A stretch of DNA of 64,000 nucleotides from Mycoplasmataceae bacterium (GTDB lineage Bacteria > Bacillota_I > Bacilli_A > Mycoplasmatales > Mycoplasmoidaceae), in assembly GCA_020024755.1 (NCBI GenBank), contig JAHHTH010000001.1:248001-312000 (forward strand), given 5' to 3'. Shown piece by piece: positions 22,996-34,022 of this stretch (within the stretch, counting starts at the first letter, position 1; every line of letters starts with the position of its first letter). The position numbers and the translations under genes were made by a program. The notes beneath the pieces were generated by a model that had not been told where the DNA came from, made no database searches, and saw nothing but the letters and a program-made list of their open reading frames with translations.

Positions 22996-23693
22996 TTTGT
23001 TTTCTTATCTTTGGTTTTAGAAGTTACTGTTACTTTGGTTTTCTTTTCATGTTTTCTAATATCATGTTTGTAAGGTGTAACATTCTTATTTACATAATCC
23101 TGTTTATTTAATTCATCACTTATCAATTCATTAGCATAATCATAACCTAAACTTGTATTGACTAGAACTTTATTAACAAAGAATAAACTAACAATAAAGC
23201 CAATAAAAAACGATAAAGCTACTATTAATATTCTTCCAGATATAATTAATGTTTGATTAGAACTTCCATCATCATTTAAAGTTGGATATCATAACCCTGA
23301 AATAATTGTGATATAAAACATTAAAAACAAACCATTAATAAAATTGTAGCCATTGATCTTAGTTCACTTTAAATAAGAAGTAAGAGTATAGATTGAAAGA
23401 GTAACAATTCAGATAATGATCGGAATAACAAATGGCTGTCAACTTACATATGCTTGTCCTGTAGAATTTTGATAGAAATCTCATTTTCCTTCATTATTAG
23501 CTGCTCAATATCTTGCTAATTTACTATTTGCTACTAATCAATTATTATGACCTTCATTTCATTCACCAGCATAGATTCAAGTAATCACCATTGGTATTAC
23601 TAATAACAAAACTATCATCCCAAATAATATTCAATTAGGATATTTAGATTTAGTATATGAAATATGATTTTGTGATTTAATTGAAGATTGCAT
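22992..23693 (-). CDS. Membrane protein with four helices (233 aa)
   Basis: Hydrophobic segments near residues 22-42, 90-110, 120-140 and 155-180. A large Trp-rich loop (GEWNEGHNNW, ARYWAANNEGKW) lies between the first two. The C-terminus is basic, Lys/Thr-rich (about 40 residues). Many Trp are TGA. No transporter signature recognised. Unknown function; probably cytoplasmic tail, extracellular Trp loop. Confidence 0.65.
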
Positions 23694-23753
23694 ACATATA
23701 GATTATATATTTATCTAAACTTTAATAACTACTTTTCTAATGAAAATATAGCA

Positions 23754-23778
23754 AAAAATGTAGGAAACATCCTACATC
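23754..23778 (-). terminator. Intrinsic terminator of the 633-aa acidic protein gene
   Basis: Minus-strand ATGTAGGA / TCCTACAT stem with a small loop and T6 tail, 34 bases beyond the stop at 23812. Confidence 0.75.
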
Positions 23779-23811
23779 TAATGTATTATCGATTAATGAT
23801 TGGCTAAGAAA

Positions 23812-25713
23812 TTATTTTTTATTCTTTCCTAATGCATCTTTTAATGAAACAATTTTATTGATTTCATCATCTGGACCAACAAAATGTGTATCTTCATTTG
23901 CTTGTTTTTTAACTTGGTTAAGATTTATTCTCATTGGTTGTTCCATTGGAGTTTCGATGTTTTCTTGTCCATGTTGAGCAGGTCCAACAGAAGCTTGTCT
24001 ATTATTTGACAATGTGTTAGCAAATAAATCTTTCTTAGTTGTATTTCCTCTAATTAAAGAAGTTGTTGGTTGATTTCTTTGACTCATCGCAGATGCTGGA
24101 TGATTCATTGACATAAATCCTGATTTTTTAGGCATACCTTGTGATCCGTTATTAGGTGCTAAAGACTTTAATGTAATCTTGCCACCAATTTGTGGTTTTT
24201 TAACTGGTTCAGCTTGAGCAGTTGGTTCATTTGCTGGAGCTGCATTTGCTTCTGCTTGCTTTTCAGCTAATGTTTTAATAACTGGTGGTGCTTTCTTTTC
24301 TGGAGCAATTACTTCGATTTGTTCTTCCATTTCGAATTTTGCCATTTTTGGTTTAACAACAGGAACTGGAGCTGGTTGATTTAATTTTTCTTCTAATTCC
24401 TTAATTTGTTTTTTAAGTTTTAAGTTTTCATCAATAACTTTTAAGTTAGCAGTATTTTGTTCTTCTTGTTTCTTTTGAAGTTCAGCTTTATTAACTCTTA
24501 CTTCTGGTTTGTTATTAATTTCTTCATAGATTTGTTGAAGTGCTTTATCTTCATGTTTCTTTAAAGTTTCTTCGTAGTCATCAATAATAGATTGGAATTC
24601 TTTTGCTTGTTTATCTCTTAGTTTACTTAATTCAGCTTGGCTTAAGTAGAACTTTTCATTTAGATCAACTCTTAACGCATTATCAGCATCTACAATTAGT
24701 GGAACGTTTGCAATTGCTACTGAAGTTGTATTTGTATTGAAATCTTTCACATAGTCTTTGATCTTTTCTCAATCAGTATCTTCTAGGTTCTTAACATTAG
24801 TAACTCTTTGTTCACTAGGTACAAAAGGAGCTTGTTCTTTAATTGATGGTCTAGTAGTATCATTAGTTTTTAATAATCTATCTTTGTTATCTAAAATAGA
24901 TTGGATTTCATGATCAGGTTCTACTTCTTTCATTGCTTCTACATGAAGAGAATTGTTGTTAATGAATTCTTCATGCATCTTGTATGTAGGAATTTCTTCT
25001 AATGTTTTTGCTTGTGCATAATTTGCAATATCATCTCTATATTGTTTTCATTCTTGTTCATTAGCATTTTCTGGTTTAGATAAAGATTCATCAATGTTTT
25101 CAGCGTAACGTGAATATCCTTTGATCTTAGCTTTATCTTGTTCACTTAATACACCTGTAGGGTCATTTTCTTCCATTCTGTGCATCTTAGTAACAAAAGC
25201 ATCATATTCATTTTTGTTACCTTGGAATTCTGCTTCAAGTTTTTTATATTTACTATAGTTTTCACCATTAGCATCATCAAACATTTTTAATAATTCTTTA
25301 TCTTCAGCAGTTGCTACTCTAATCATTTGGTCATCTGCTGCATCACCTGTTGAGTATTTTTCGTCTAATTCTGGGAATACATCATGGCTAACTGTTGCAT
25401 AGTCATTTCCTAATAAACGGGCAGTTTCAGCAAAGATTTGGTTTTTAACACTATCAACAAATGCTTCGTTGTTTTCGAAGTAGATTTCATTATTTGCTAT
25501 TTTCTTGTATTCGCTTTTAGCAAGTGCATCAAAATCTTCATCCCCAAGTACTTTAGGATTTGTTGTAACGTTGTTTAAATTTTTCTTACTTGATAAACGA
25601 ATACTATCTAACTCTTGATCTCATGATTGTGTGTAACCATCAAAGTTAACTTCTGTGTTTAAAGAACTTTTAAATTCTTCATTGTTATGTTTTTTTGTTT
25701 TTTTACCGAACAT
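23812..25713 (-). CDS. Large acidic coiled-coil/disordered protein (633 aa)
   Basis: Starts MFGKKTKKHNNEEFKSSL after a strong ribosome site (AAAGGGG). The N-terminal 320 residues are charged and helical. Residues about 345-460 form a Glu/Lys/Gln coiled coil (AKEFQSIIDDYEETLKKHED, then LKLKKQIKELEEKLNQ). Residues about 460-580 are Pro/Ala/Gln-rich and disordered. No membrane segment or enzyme motif. It begins like the 467-aa protein at 37399 (M-[FP]-x-G-K-K-x-K-K). Composition resembles mycoplasma cytoskeletal or attachment-organelle proteins, but there is no sequence assignment. Single gene, with promoter upstream in the 221-base gap and terminator downstream. Confidence 0.8.
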
Positions 25714-25892
25714 GTAAAACCCCTTTATAAGCCATAAAGACTATATAATACTATTTAATTATACTATATTATATGCATATTCTTGTTAATAATATAGTTT
25801 AAGCATCTAGAAATATGTTTTAATATTAGGTTTAAAATAACTTGTAATTTTGTACTTTGCAACATATCAAATTAGTAGAAATAACAACAAAA

Positions 25893-25916
25893 ATCTCACC
25901 CCGCTAGGGATGAGAT
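25893..25916 (-). terminator. Intrinsic terminator of the 529-aa membrane protein gene
   Basis: Minus-strand ATCTCATCCC / GGGGTGAGAT stem with TAGC loop, then a T-run; 19 bases after the stop at 25935. Confidence 0.85.
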
Positions 25917-25934
25917 CTAATTTTAGTTAGCTAA

Positions 25935-27524
25935 TTATAATTTAGATGGTTGGTCAACGTTAAATGGTTTTGGACCTGCTATGTCAATCTTTTGACCTTT
26001 GAATTGAGGTTCTCAAGGTTGACTTAAATCAACATTAGCTTTTGGAATTTCGTGGAATCTGTCGTCTAAGTCTTGAATAGTCTTATATTTTAACTTATCA
26101 GCATCATTACGTTTTTCTTCTAATACATCATATAAAGTACGTTTAGATTTTTCTTTAGCAACTAATGCATCATCTAATGGGTAACATGTTGCCATTTCAA
26201 GTACTGAGAATAGAATGTCTAATTCTTCTAAAATGTATTCAGTCATTAATGAAGCAGATTCATCTAATGAACCAATTGCAAAACGTTTTTGTTTTCCATA
26301 TAATCTACGGTCTCCACCAACTACAACGTTAGTATATTCATGACGTGAGTTGAAGATGTAGTTTAATTCTGGGTTGGTAATTCTATCAAAGTTGAAGAAG
26401 TTTTCTTTACCATCGAATACTACGTAGATTTTAGATCCTTCTTTAATAACTTGTCTAATTTGTCTACAAGAATCTGTTCATGTTTTACATCTTGCTAATG
26501 TATGTTGAACATAAGGTGTAAACACTGTGTAAGCTAATTTAGGATTGTTAACAGCTAATGAGAAGATGTTGTTGAAGATTTTGTTTTGTAATCTAATGTT
26601 TTTCCCATCAGGGTTATTTAACACAAAGTTTAATTTACTTTCAGCGAATGTATCTACTGTTAATACATTAATCTTATCTTCAAATCTTCTTAATGAACGT
26701 TTAACATTTACAAATACTTTACGTCCATCTGCATCAGTTTTTTGATCTACCACTTTAGCTTCTCTGAATCATTCTCAAGCTGAGTAAGAGATTGATCATG
26801 GGCTACCTTTATAGAATCCTGATACAACATTCTTGAAGTCAATCTTCTTAGCATCTCTTGGAATTTCACCATATGAGTAAATTCTAGAGTGAAGGTTGTA
26901 TGTCTTACGGTCATAAGCTGGAGTGTGCTTATCGATCACTAGGTTTGGAATTGCTGCTTGAATAGCATTGTGAATTCCTGTTTTTGTTAAGTTGTGACTG
27001 AAGTTGTAGAATACTTCATTTCAATCACGAATTTTATTGTTAACCCGTTTACTTTCAGTTGATTTGATTAAGATTCAATATAATGTGAATCCAAACATTA
27101 CAATACCAATGAATGAAATTAAACAAATGATTGTAAATACTGAAATGAATAGGGTGTCTCATTGTTGTGTAGTTCAGTTACCAGCTAAAGAAGCAGATTT
27201 TTGACTTACTTCAGCGAAAGTACTACCAACTAGGAAGTAGAATAAGATATAGCCAATTACACCTAATAGAATTAATACAGATGTAATAACACCAAACTTA
27301 ATAATCTTCTTATCAATTAGACGGAATAGGTTTAAGTCGTGTTTTGAGATATAGTGGTTTCTAGCCTTAACAACTGTACTATCACCATGGTTCTTGTAGT
27401 AAACATGACCGAAATAATCAAATAAATTATCAACTACTGCTTGTTCAGTGTTTTCTTGATAATCATTGATGATGTCATAACCTTCTGGAAGTCTAATTTC
27501 GTCTGCTTTTGTTTTTGTTTCCAT
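25935..27524 (-). CDS. Two-helix membrane protein, possibly DUF3137-like (529 aa)
   Basis: Cytosolic N-terminus of about 80 residues, then two membrane helices (FGVITSVLILLGVIGYILFYFLV and, about 30 residues later, LFISVFTIICLISFIGIVMFGFTLYWI). A soluble domain of about 340 residues follows (NRKTYNLHSRIYSYGEIPRD, SGFYKGSPWSISYSAWEW, VVVGGDRRLYGKQKRF). The pair of helices followed by a large domain recalls DUF3137 proteins, but I rate this low. Its own TATAAT box (near 27562) and GGGAGA ribosome site precede ATG 27524. Neighbours on both sides encode acidic disordered proteins, so it may tether them to the membrane. Confidence 0.72.
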
Positions 27525-27611
27525 TTAACGTCTCCCATTCGATTTTTCTATCATACTAATTATAATACAAAAATGTGTCTTATTTTTCACTATTTAATAG
27601 TAAATAATGTA

Positions 27612-29933
27612 TTATTTACCTTTTTTTCCTTTGATGTCATCAATAATCTTAAAATCATCTAGTGCTTCATCATATAATTTTTCAATAAGATTCTTTTTAG
27701 ATCTTTGTTTGATAGCCATAGTTTTTAGTTTTCTAGTTTGTTCTTCACTTAAACTTTGAGTCTTGTATTCTCTAGTTGGAAGAACAACAGAAGTTGTTCT
27801 TCTTGTAGGAGTAGATAATTCTTCTGTTTCATCATCAAAGAAACTTCTTGTATTTCTAGTTTGACTACCAGCAATAGCTGTTGCTAATTTACTAGTAGGT
27901 TCGAAATGATCATTTAAATCTTTTGTAAAAGATTCAATTTCATCAGTTTCTAATTTAGATGTAATGATTTCTTCTTGTTCTTCTTCTAAATTAGATGTAT
28001 CATCATCTAATTCTTTTGTAGGACCATACATCTTTTCAGAAATAGATTTGTTAGGTTCTTTCTTAGCAAATCTTTCTCTTCAACTTCCGTGTTTAGCTTT
28101 CTTTTCAGTATCTAAATATTTATAAGCTGATGTTTTAGGAACGCCAGAATCTTCTTCATCTTCGAAATCATCATCAAATGCATTACTAATAGTAACTTCA
28201 TCAATAACATCACCAATTGTATTGTTATTTTCTGAATCTAATTCTTCAGTTTCAAAACTACTTGTATTCATAATTGCTGTAGTAGTATCGTCAAAGTCAT
28301 CTTCTTCGTCTTCTTCATCAATCATAACTTCTTCAATTAATTTTTGAGTTACTGTACCTCTTTGATTAATTGGCATAGTAGGAATTTTTGCAGTGTCGTT
28401 AGATACTTCTCTAGTTTTGATACGGAATGGATCGTAATCACCATTAGGGTCAGTTTCTTTAATTAACTTATCAGCACATTCATAGTTTTCGTAAACTCTT
28501 AATTGTAATTCAGGAGTTAATTGGTTGAATTCTGGACTCTTAATTTTTTCTGATAATTGACGTCTAATAATATATGTTTCTTTTAAATCTGCTAAGAAGT
28601 TATTTGTAAGTAATGTTGTTTTATCATCACTTTCATCTTCATCTTCTAATCTCAAAGTTTTTGTTTTTGGAGTTTCTTGTCCAAAAGACATATTAATGTC
28701 TTGTAAGATATCCTTAGAATCTTCATTTAGTTTTTTAGTCTTGTTATGAATTTCTTCACTATTATAGTCAAATGAACCTGTGATTCTTTCATTTAATGAC
28801 TTTGATTTATTAGTGGGAGCAAAACTTTCAGTAACAATTTCTTCTTCAGTATCTTCATAGTCTACTTCATATTTATTAGTAAACAATTCATCTGTCATTG
28901 TTTTTTGAACATCATCAATTTCATCTTCATATAAATGACTAGTGATTTTTGTTTCATCATCATCTTGTTCAATAACATTTAAATCGTCTAAATCAAAATC
29001 TAAGTCTAAAGCTTTAGTAATAGTTTTTACTAAATCTTTTTCAACATCATATTTATTATTAGATGTTGGTTCGTACTTGTTAGTAGAAAGAGGTTTGATC
29101 TTATCAGCTAATGGTTTTTTAGGTTCTACAAAAACGTCTTTCATTGTCTTTTTAGGTTCATCTTCTTCATCGAAACCTAGATGACTAGTTGGAGTCTTTT
29201 CATTTAATACTGCTAAGATATCGTCTTCAAGATCAAATGCTTTAGTCTTATTATCAACATTTAAATGTTCAGACTCAGAAATTTTATTAATCTTGCTATC
29301 TGCAATTACTCTTGTTGAACTTAATGTTATAGTTCTATCTGCTAATTCATCAAACACATTCTTATCATTTGATACAACAATAATGCTCATATCATATGAT
29401 TTACAGTAATCTGTAATGAAGTTAAGAATAGCTAAATGTAATTTTTCACTACCTGGAAGAACTAAGTTATCTAATAAGATGCAATGTGGTTTAACAATTA
29501 ATAATGTATATAGGTTTAAGATATTTAATTGATCAGCAGTTAAAGCAGTTGTCTTGTTATTAACAAATGAGTCAATTCTTAATAATTCTCCTATTTCTTT
29601 AATTTCTGTTACATTAGCTTCACTTAGTTTTTGAGTTTTCATTAAAGTTTTGATTAATTCATTAACAGAAACGCCTTTTTTGAAAATACCTTCAAAGTTT
29701 TTGTAACCGAAAAGAATTCTGTTATCATGGAATGAGTCAAATTCTACTAACCCTGATGTTGGTTTAATAGTACCAGCAATAGTTCTTACAAGATATTGAG
29801 TACTTTTATAATCTTCTTCAGTATCTGGAATTATTACTATATTCTTTCCATATTCTAATTTCAAGTTGATGTTGTGAAGATATTCTTTACCGTTTTTAGA
29901 AAACTTCACATTTTTAATTTGAATCCCTGCCAT
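27612..29933 (-). CDS. Degenerate ABC-ATPase domain fused to a long acidic disordered tail (773 aa)
   Basis: Residues 1-215 have the order and spacing of an ABC ATP-binding domain. The Walker A loop reads IPDTEEDYKST, keeping Lys-Ser-Thr but losing every Gly. The signature reads ALTADQLN instead of LSGGQ. Walker B is CILLDNLV with Asn for the catalytic Glu, and the H-loop is VSND with Asn for His. Catalysis is therefore very unlikely. Residues 215-773 are Asp/Glu/Thr-rich and disordered (for example DEEDEEDDFDDTTTA), crossing one TGA near residue 618. It starts 2 bases after the stop of the 464-aa gene. Likely a structural or scaffold protein; binding of ATP cannot be excluded. Confidence 0.82.
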
Positions 29934-29935
29934 AA

Positions 29936-31330
29936 TTATTCTCCTTCATCATCACTAGTAGTGTTTAAAATTAATTCATCTCATTCATCTTGTTCAACAA
30001 TAGGTTTATTTTCACCCAACTTGATTGTTCTCGTTTTTAATTTACCAGTTAAAACATTTTCTGCATGCATAGCTTTTTTCTTATCAATAATTGTTTGTAC
30101 ATCATCTGATTCATCTACTTCACGCATATCTTTCAACTTATTAGTACGAGAAGTATCTAACTCATTTAATCTATCAGTTTTGTTTGATTCAACTTCTGCT
30201 TTAAATTTGCTAATAGTTAACTTAGAAGTATTCTTTGGAATGAATGGAGAAGTTTTGTTAAAGCTTGATGTTTCTTGTTCTTCATCATCATTATCACCAA
30301 AGAACTTATTAGTTATAGCATTAGTATTGTTTTTTGAGTCAAGTCCAATTTCTCCATTTTCTTGACGCAATCTTAATTCTTCAGCTTCTTTAGCGTTAAT
30401 TGGTCCAAAGATAATTTCTGAAATCTTATCATAGTTAGACTTACTAGATGATATTTGCACTATTGATAAAAAGTTAAGTACTGTTTCATCATTTTTAGCA
30501 ATATATCCATCTAATATTACTTTTGACAAGAAAATAGCTATTGTCTTGAAAGATTGAATTGCAAACTTTCCTGACTTTATCATATTAGCTACATTAGATA
30601 AAACTCATTCATAAAGATCACTAAAAGTTCTCTTTACTTCCCCAAATGAGTTTAATTTAACATAGAAATCACATAATGAATACACAATCATATGATTCAT
30701 TATATTAATATAGATAGCTTTTTCTTCTTGTTGAACATCTTTGATTGTGAACAATCTCTTGTATCAATTTGAAATATCTTTAAATGATAAACACAAGTTA
30801 TCTAAGAATCACATAACATTGTTTATATTCTTTTCATTAATTATAATGTCAAGACTTATAGGTTCTTCAATACTTGTCTTAGCATTAAACACTCTTTCTG
30901 ACAATAATGATACTCATTCATTTAGAGTGTCAGGTTTTAAAATCTTTTGGGCTAATTTAAACATTACTGGTTCATAATAGATTTCCAGTTCATTAGCCTT
31001 GTAGTTAGTTGTTTTTAGTGTTAATAGTATATCAGCAAGCATGAAGATTGATCTAGTGAAGATATCAGCTTCATTAAATCATTTTGAGTTAGGAAATTTA
31101 TAAGATGAGATAGCAATAAATTCATTAGCTACCTTTTCTAATTGATAGCTTTGTCAATTTCTTATAACACTAGAATCTGTAATTTGTTGTTGGAAATTTG
31201 CACTTTCATTTTTGATTAATGATTTGACATTTAAAATGTCTACAAATTTAACAAAAAACTTATATTTAATTTCTAGTTGTGTTGCATCTTGGTGCAATTC
31301 TCATTCTTGGTAAATTTCTTTATTAAACAT
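29936..31330 (-). CDS. Helical protein with disordered acidic C-terminus (464 aa)
   Basis: Residues 1-300 are helical and rich in Trp/Phe/Leu, without membrane segments (FNKEIYQEWELHQDATQLE at the start). The last 165 residues are charged and disordered, with Asp/Asn runs (FFGDNDDEEQETSSF) and two short KTRTIKLGE- and SRTNKLKD-type motifs. It follows rplT by 32 bases with no visible terminator and precedes the ABC-like gene by 2 bases (TAA TT ATG), so it is in the same transcription unit as both. No known family. The shared unit suggests that it works with the degenerate ABC protein. Confidence 0.75.
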
Positions 31331-31362
31331 AATTACGCCTGTCTGTTACTAAGAACAAATAA

Positions 31363-31707
31363 TTATTTCATCACTTTATTTACTAAAGCTTCGAATTCTT
31401 TTGGGTTGTTGATTGCTAATTCAGATAATACTTTACGGTTAATTTCAATGTTGTTTACTTTTAATTGGTGCATAAAGTCACTGTAAGTATATCCCATTGG
31501 TCTTACTGCAGCATTAATTCTAGCAATTCATAATTTTCTGAAATCAGATTTCTTTTTTCTTCTGTCATTGTAAGCATATTCTGCTGCTCTAACAACAGTT
31601 TGTTTTGCAACTCTATATGAAGTGTGTCTAGTTCCTCATGAACCTTCTGCAGCTTCTAATCATTTTTTTCTACGAGCTCTTGTAGTAGTTCCACCTTTTA
31701 CTCTCAT
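31363..31707 (-). CDS. rplT: 50S ribosomal protein L20
   Basis: A 114-residue basic protein starting MRVKGGTTTRARRKKWLEAA; the canonical L20 segments RVAKQTVVRAAEYAYNDRR and LWIARINAAVRPMGY are present. It binds 23S rRNA early in 50S assembly and in many Firmicutes represses its own operon by binding the mRNA leader. Third gene of infC-rpmI-rplT. Good AGGAG-type ribosome site before ATG 31707. Confidence 0.97.
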
Positions 31708-31738
31708 AATAATCTCCTTTTATCTATTTATTTCTTAA

Positions 31739-31930
31739 TTAACAACATTGGTCATATCTCTTGATATCAGACTTATCAACTAGACCATCTTTTCTTAAAT
31801 GTCTTTTTTGTTTAGTTGTAGATCCAATAGCCATGTGACTACGGTAAGCGTGTTTTCTTTTTAATTTTCCAGTTTTAGTTCTTGAAAATCTTTTTGCAGC
31901 TGAACTTTTAGTTTTATTTTTAATTTTCAT
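31739..31930 (-). CDS. rpmI: 50S ribosomal protein L35
   Basis: Starts MKIKNKTKSSAAKRFSRTKT, the typical L35 N-terminus; 63 residues, very basic. I chose ATG 31930, 19 bases after the infC stop, over an upstream in-frame ATG that would add a non-homologous 12 residues and overlap infC. GAAAGG is the ribosome site. Part of infC-rpmI-rplT. Confidence 0.95.
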   Translation of the reverse strand: MKIKNKTKSSAAKRFSRTKTGKLKRKHAYRSHMAIGSTTKQKRHLRKDGLVDKSDIKRYDQCC

Positions 31931-31949
31931 ACTAACTTGCCTTTCTTTG

Positions 31950-32480
31950 TTATTTCTTGTTAGCAACTATTACTGTTGCGTATCTGAAATCATTTAATTT
32001 TTTCATTTCAGTTTGAACCTTAGCAGCATCGCCAAGTAAATTCATGAATTTGTCATAAACCATAGTTACATATTCAGGTTTTGTTGACATTCTCCCACGA
32101 GCCTCAATGATAAATGTTACTCTATCACCATCTGCTAATCACTTTAATGTGTTATTAGCTCTAACTTGCAAGTCATGGTCTCCAATTAATGGTTTAACTT
32201 TAACTTCCTTGTTTTTTATAATTGTTTGGTTTTTCTTAGCGTCTTTTTCCTTACGCTTTTGGTTGTATTTAAACTTTCCATAATCTAGGATTTTAGCAAT
32301 TGCTTTGTTATCCTTGTAAGAAATAAGAACTAGGTCCAACCCTTTTGATTGAGCTAACTTTAATGCTTCTGAAGTTGGCATCAACCCAAGATTTCCACCT
32401 TGATCATCTATAACATTTAAGTTTTTAATCTTAATATGTTCATTAATAGGTGGGGTATCTTTTTTTGGTTTTTCTATCAT
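31950..32480 (-). CDS. infC: Translation initiation factor IF-3
   Basis: A 176-residue protein with the IF-3 N-domain (INEHIKIKNLNVIDDQGGNL near residue 12) and the linker plus C-domain (YDYGKF-type block ILDYGKFKYNQKRKEKD, then VRANNTLKWLADGDRV). It binds the 30S subunit and checks start-codon pairing. I chose ATG 32480, preceded by GAGGTA, over the upstream ATG at 32516, which lies in the leader. The ATG start is notable because many bacterial infC genes use rare starts. One TGA Trp in the C-domain. Confidence 0.95.
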
Positions 32481-32632
32481 AATACCTCGTTTTTTTTGTA
32501 TAAAGAAAAGTTGCATACTAGCACCAAACTAAATTGGTAAGAAAGTATACAACTCTATGATGTTATTTATTAAAGCATAGAACCTATATTTACATTTGAA
32601 ATATCAGGTGAGTTATAAACTACTTTCTTTAT
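32481..32632 (-). promoter_or_regulatory. infC operon leader, candidate L20 autoregulatory leader
   Basis: About 150 bases of untranslated leader between the -10 box and infC. On the minus strand AGAAAGT...AACTC near the 5' end can pair with GAGTT...ACTTTCT about 90 bases later, closing a region with a second small hairpin (TCTATG / CATAGA). A long-range pairing in front of infC-rpmI-rplT is what L20-controlled leaders of low-GC Gram-positives show. The match is by position and pairing only. Confidence 0.5.
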
Positions 32633-32640
32633 ACATGCTT

Positions 32641-32646
32641 ATTATA
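32641..32646 (-). promoter_or_regulatory. -10 box of the infC-rpmI-rplT operon
   Basis: TATAAT on the minus strand (TGTTATAATAAG context), about 160 bases upstream of the infC start and between rpsT and infC. No good -35 box is seen, which is usual in mycoplasmas. Confidence 0.55.
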
Positions 32647-32695
32647 ACATATAATGTTATTAATATTAAATTAGATTTAACCCTCGGAAAGATAA

Positions 32696-32938
32696 TTATT
32701 TGTTTTTAGCAATAGCTTTTGTTGTTCTAGATTTAATACGGTTAGCTTTATTTTTGTGAATTCTGCCTCTTTTAGCAGCTTTATCAACAGTTGAATAAAC
32801 TTCAACTAATTGTTTTTCATCGCCTGAAGCTCTTGTTTTTCTAACTCTTGTACGCACTTCAGAATTTTTAGAGTGGTTTAAAACTCTTTTCTTTTCATCT
32901 TGTGCATGTCTTTTTTTCTTTGATTGAATATTTGCCAT
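32696..32938 (-). CDS. rpsT: 30S ribosomal protein S20
   Basis: An 80-residue basic protein, MANIQSKKKRHAQDEKKR at the start and KRGRIHKNKANRIKSR near the end, both diagnostic of S20. Binds 16S rRNA in the 30S subunit. AAGGAAAGG ribosome site before ATG 32938. No clear terminator before the infC promoter 50 bases downstream. Confidence 0.96.
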   Translation of the reverse strand: MANIQSKKKRHAQDEKKRVLNHSKNSEVRTRVRKTRASGDEKQLVEVYSTVDKAAKRGRIHKNKANRIKSRTTKAIAKNK

Positions 32939-33269
32939 AATAACCTTTCCTTCTTAATTACGCTAATTTATTATACATATTTATTAATAAATATTTTCAA
33001 AAATTATCTAAGAAAGGTTCATTCTATATTAAATATACCTATAACTTTTTCATATTCAAAGGCATTATTGCACCAAATCTGTACCGATTTTATGTGGCTT
33101 TTGATTAAAAAGAACACTTCAGATAATAAAATTAAAATCAAAGATTTTATAAGATCACTATGTTGATTTTTGCAAGAATGGATAATAAATACTCATTTTA
33201 GGTAAGTATTAACTAAATAATACATATTTATATTATAATTAGTTTGACTAGTAAAGGCCTAAAAGACAT
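32939..33269. other. Divergent intergenic region between rpsT and the 250-aa membrane protein gene
   Basis: 331 bases. The right end carries TATAAT at 33234-33239, about 30 bases before ATG 33270. The left end carries the rpsT ribosome site and AT-rich promoter sequence. A plus-strand frame (33092-33205, starting MWLLIKKNTSDNK) is open through one TGA but has no ribosome site; I do not call it. No RNA gene recognised. Confidence 0.5.
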
Positions 33270-34022
33270 ATGACAAATGAAATTATTATAACTGCTGTTA
33301 AGCAAGATGGATCAGGAAGTTCACAAAGTAGCATGTGATTAATGTTACTTCTTATTCTAGTTCCTATTGGTATTTTTATTTTCTTAAAGAGTAAAAAGAA
33401 AAAACGTGAAGAAGGAACTGAAATCATCTCTGGGAAAAGAAAAAAACAAGAATCAGAAGCCTGAGTAACTATTAAAAAATATTTAAAGGATCACAATGAA
33501 ACTGGAAAAGAAATTGTTGAACTTTTTGTTGTTAAACGTATTGAAGAACAAGATGTTTCATCACTTCCAACAAAAGAATTAAGAGCTCAAAAGAAAGAAG
33601 AAAACAAAAAGAAAAAAGCTGAAATGAAAGCTCTTAAGGAAAAAGATCCTAAGAAATATAAAGAAATTAGAAAAGCAGAAAAAAGTGCAAGAAAGCCAGA
33701 ACTATGACTTTTGTATTTTGTAACTAGAAATCCTAAAACTAAAGAAAATGATAAACCAAGAATTATCGAATGTAGAATTGAATACAAAAAGGTTTCTAAA
33801 AAGGTTACTGATAGAGTAATTCATGTTAATGATAAAGTTAACTTCAAGAAAGAAATGGAATGAATTAAACCTATCAAAGATAAAGAAGACCAAATGAAAA
33901 TTAGAAACGAAGCTATTGAAGCTAAGAGAAATAAAAAACGCCAAGAAAGACAAGCTAAAAAAGATCAAAAGAAGAAATCTAAAGAAGCTAATAAGACTTC
34001 AAAAGAAAAGAGTTCTAAATAG
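33270..34022 (+). CDS. Single-pass membrane protein with long Lys-rich cytosolic domain (250 aa)
   Basis: Short extracellular N-terminus (residues 1-19), one membrane helix (MWLMLLLILVPIGIFIFL) and immediately KSKKKKREE, so the remaining 210 residues are cytosolic and extremely Lys/Glu-rich. An ordered core (LWLLYFVTRNPKTKEND to EYKKVSKKVTDRV) interrupts the charged sequence. The layout recalls YajC of the Sec system (short N-terminus, one helix, basic tail) but the protein is much longer and no YajC motif is certain. Its TAG overlaps the GTG start of fmt by one base, so the two are translationally coupled. Confidence 0.75.

Noticed and set aside
28942..29184. Plus-strand Ser/Lys-rich reading frame
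   Set aside because: It lies antisense within the Asp/Thr-rich tail of the degenerate ABC protein; Ser-rich antisense frames are expected from such codons.
33092..33205. Possible plus-strand small gene (37 codons, or longer from 32924)
   Set aside because: No ribosome site, the longer form overlaps the rpsT start on the other strand, and composition is uninformative.
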